DNA of 6,068 nt, from NCBI GenBank assembly GCA_903879825.1, contig CAIRND010000556.1, positions 1 through 6,068 of the forward strand. The letters are read 5' to 3'. A program made the position numbers and the translations under genes. Origin of the DNA: an uncultured Geobacteraceae bacterium. Its GTDB lineage: Bacteria > Desulfobacterota > Desulfuromonadia > Geobacterales > Pseudopelobacteraceae. This document shows, piece by piece, positions 5,931 through 6,068 of the stretch. Each line of letters opens with the position of its first letter. Within the stretch, counting starts at the first letter, position 1. The notes under the pieces were generated by a model that saw nothing but the letters and a program-made list of their open reading frames with translations, had not been told where the DNA came from and did not search any database.

Positions 5931-6068
5931 TCAGGGAAACAGCGCCAGGCCTTCCAAGCCCATTGTCTCAGGGAATCCGCACACCAGATTCATATTCTGA
6001 ATCGCTTGGCCGGACGCGCCTTTTACCAGATTATCAATAGCCGAAACAATTATGATTCGACCGGTACG
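5931..6068 (-). CDS. argC: N-acetyl-gamma-glutamyl-phosphate reductase, C-terminal end (start outside window)
   Basis: The last 45 codons of a minus-strand gene are visible, from the window edge to the TGA at 5933-5931. The encoded tail contains AIDNLVKGASGQAIQNMNL at visible residues 10-28, the characteristic C-terminal signature of ArgC, followed by FPETMGLEGLALFP. ArgC catalyses the NADPH-dependent reduction of N-acetyl-glutamyl-5-phosphate to the semialdehyde, the third step of arginine biosynthesis, in the cytoplasm. The catalytic cysteine and the NADP-binding domain would lie beyond the window. The gene is complete at its 3' end and is followed after three bases by the ygiQ start codon, so the two are probably co-transcribed. 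The fragment is short, but the motif is very specific. Confidence 0.92.
   Translation of the reverse strand, partial: RTGRIIIVSAIDNLVKGASGQAIQNMNLVCGFPETMGLEGLALFP

Overview
The window looks like ordinary chromosomal DNA from a Gram-negative, double-membrane bacterium. The gene content (an Mla/Ttg2 lipid-transport operon with a TolC-family gene inside it, a small cold-shock protein, and a convergent argC-ygiQ pair) most resembles Desulfuromonadales/Geobacter-type Desulfobacterota. That placement is inferred from remembered family sequences and gene order, not from a search. There are no tRNA or rRNA genes, CRISPR arrays, insertion sequences, prophage genes or frameshifted genes.

Layout, plus strand: 1-450 is the 3' end of mlaE (permease; its start lies before the window). 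It is followed by mlaF (452-1198, ATPase), mlaD (1219-1671, MCE substrate-binding protein), a TolC-like outer membrane factor (1694-3064) and mlaC (3081-3671, periplasmic lipid carrier). Gaps of 1, 20, 22 and 16 bases mark one operon. A 193-base intergenic region then holds a sigma70-like promoter, a leader of about 140 bases with alternative hairpins, and a strong ribosome binding site for a 66-residue cold-shock protein (3865-4065). A strong intrinsic terminator follows (4095-4122).

Minus strand, reading right to left: the last 45 codons of argC (6068-5931, start beyond the window), then three bases later a radical SAM protein of the YgiQ/UPF0313 family (5927-4107). The ygiQ stop codon lies inside the terminator hairpin of the convergent cold-shock gene, so the two transcription units meet with no spacer.

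How the genes work together: MlaE and MlaF form an inner-membrane ABC transporter, MlaD is its periplasmic MCE ring and MlaC the soluble shuttle. The system moves phospholipids between inner and outer membranes. The TolC-type protein sits where one would look for an outer-membrane partner, which is the most interesting architectural point here. argC belongs to arginine biosynthesis; ygiQ has no established function. I found no clearly new system. The best leads are the TolC/Mla arrangement, the cold-shock leader RNA, the terminator overlapping coding sequence and the second cysteine cluster in YgiQ.
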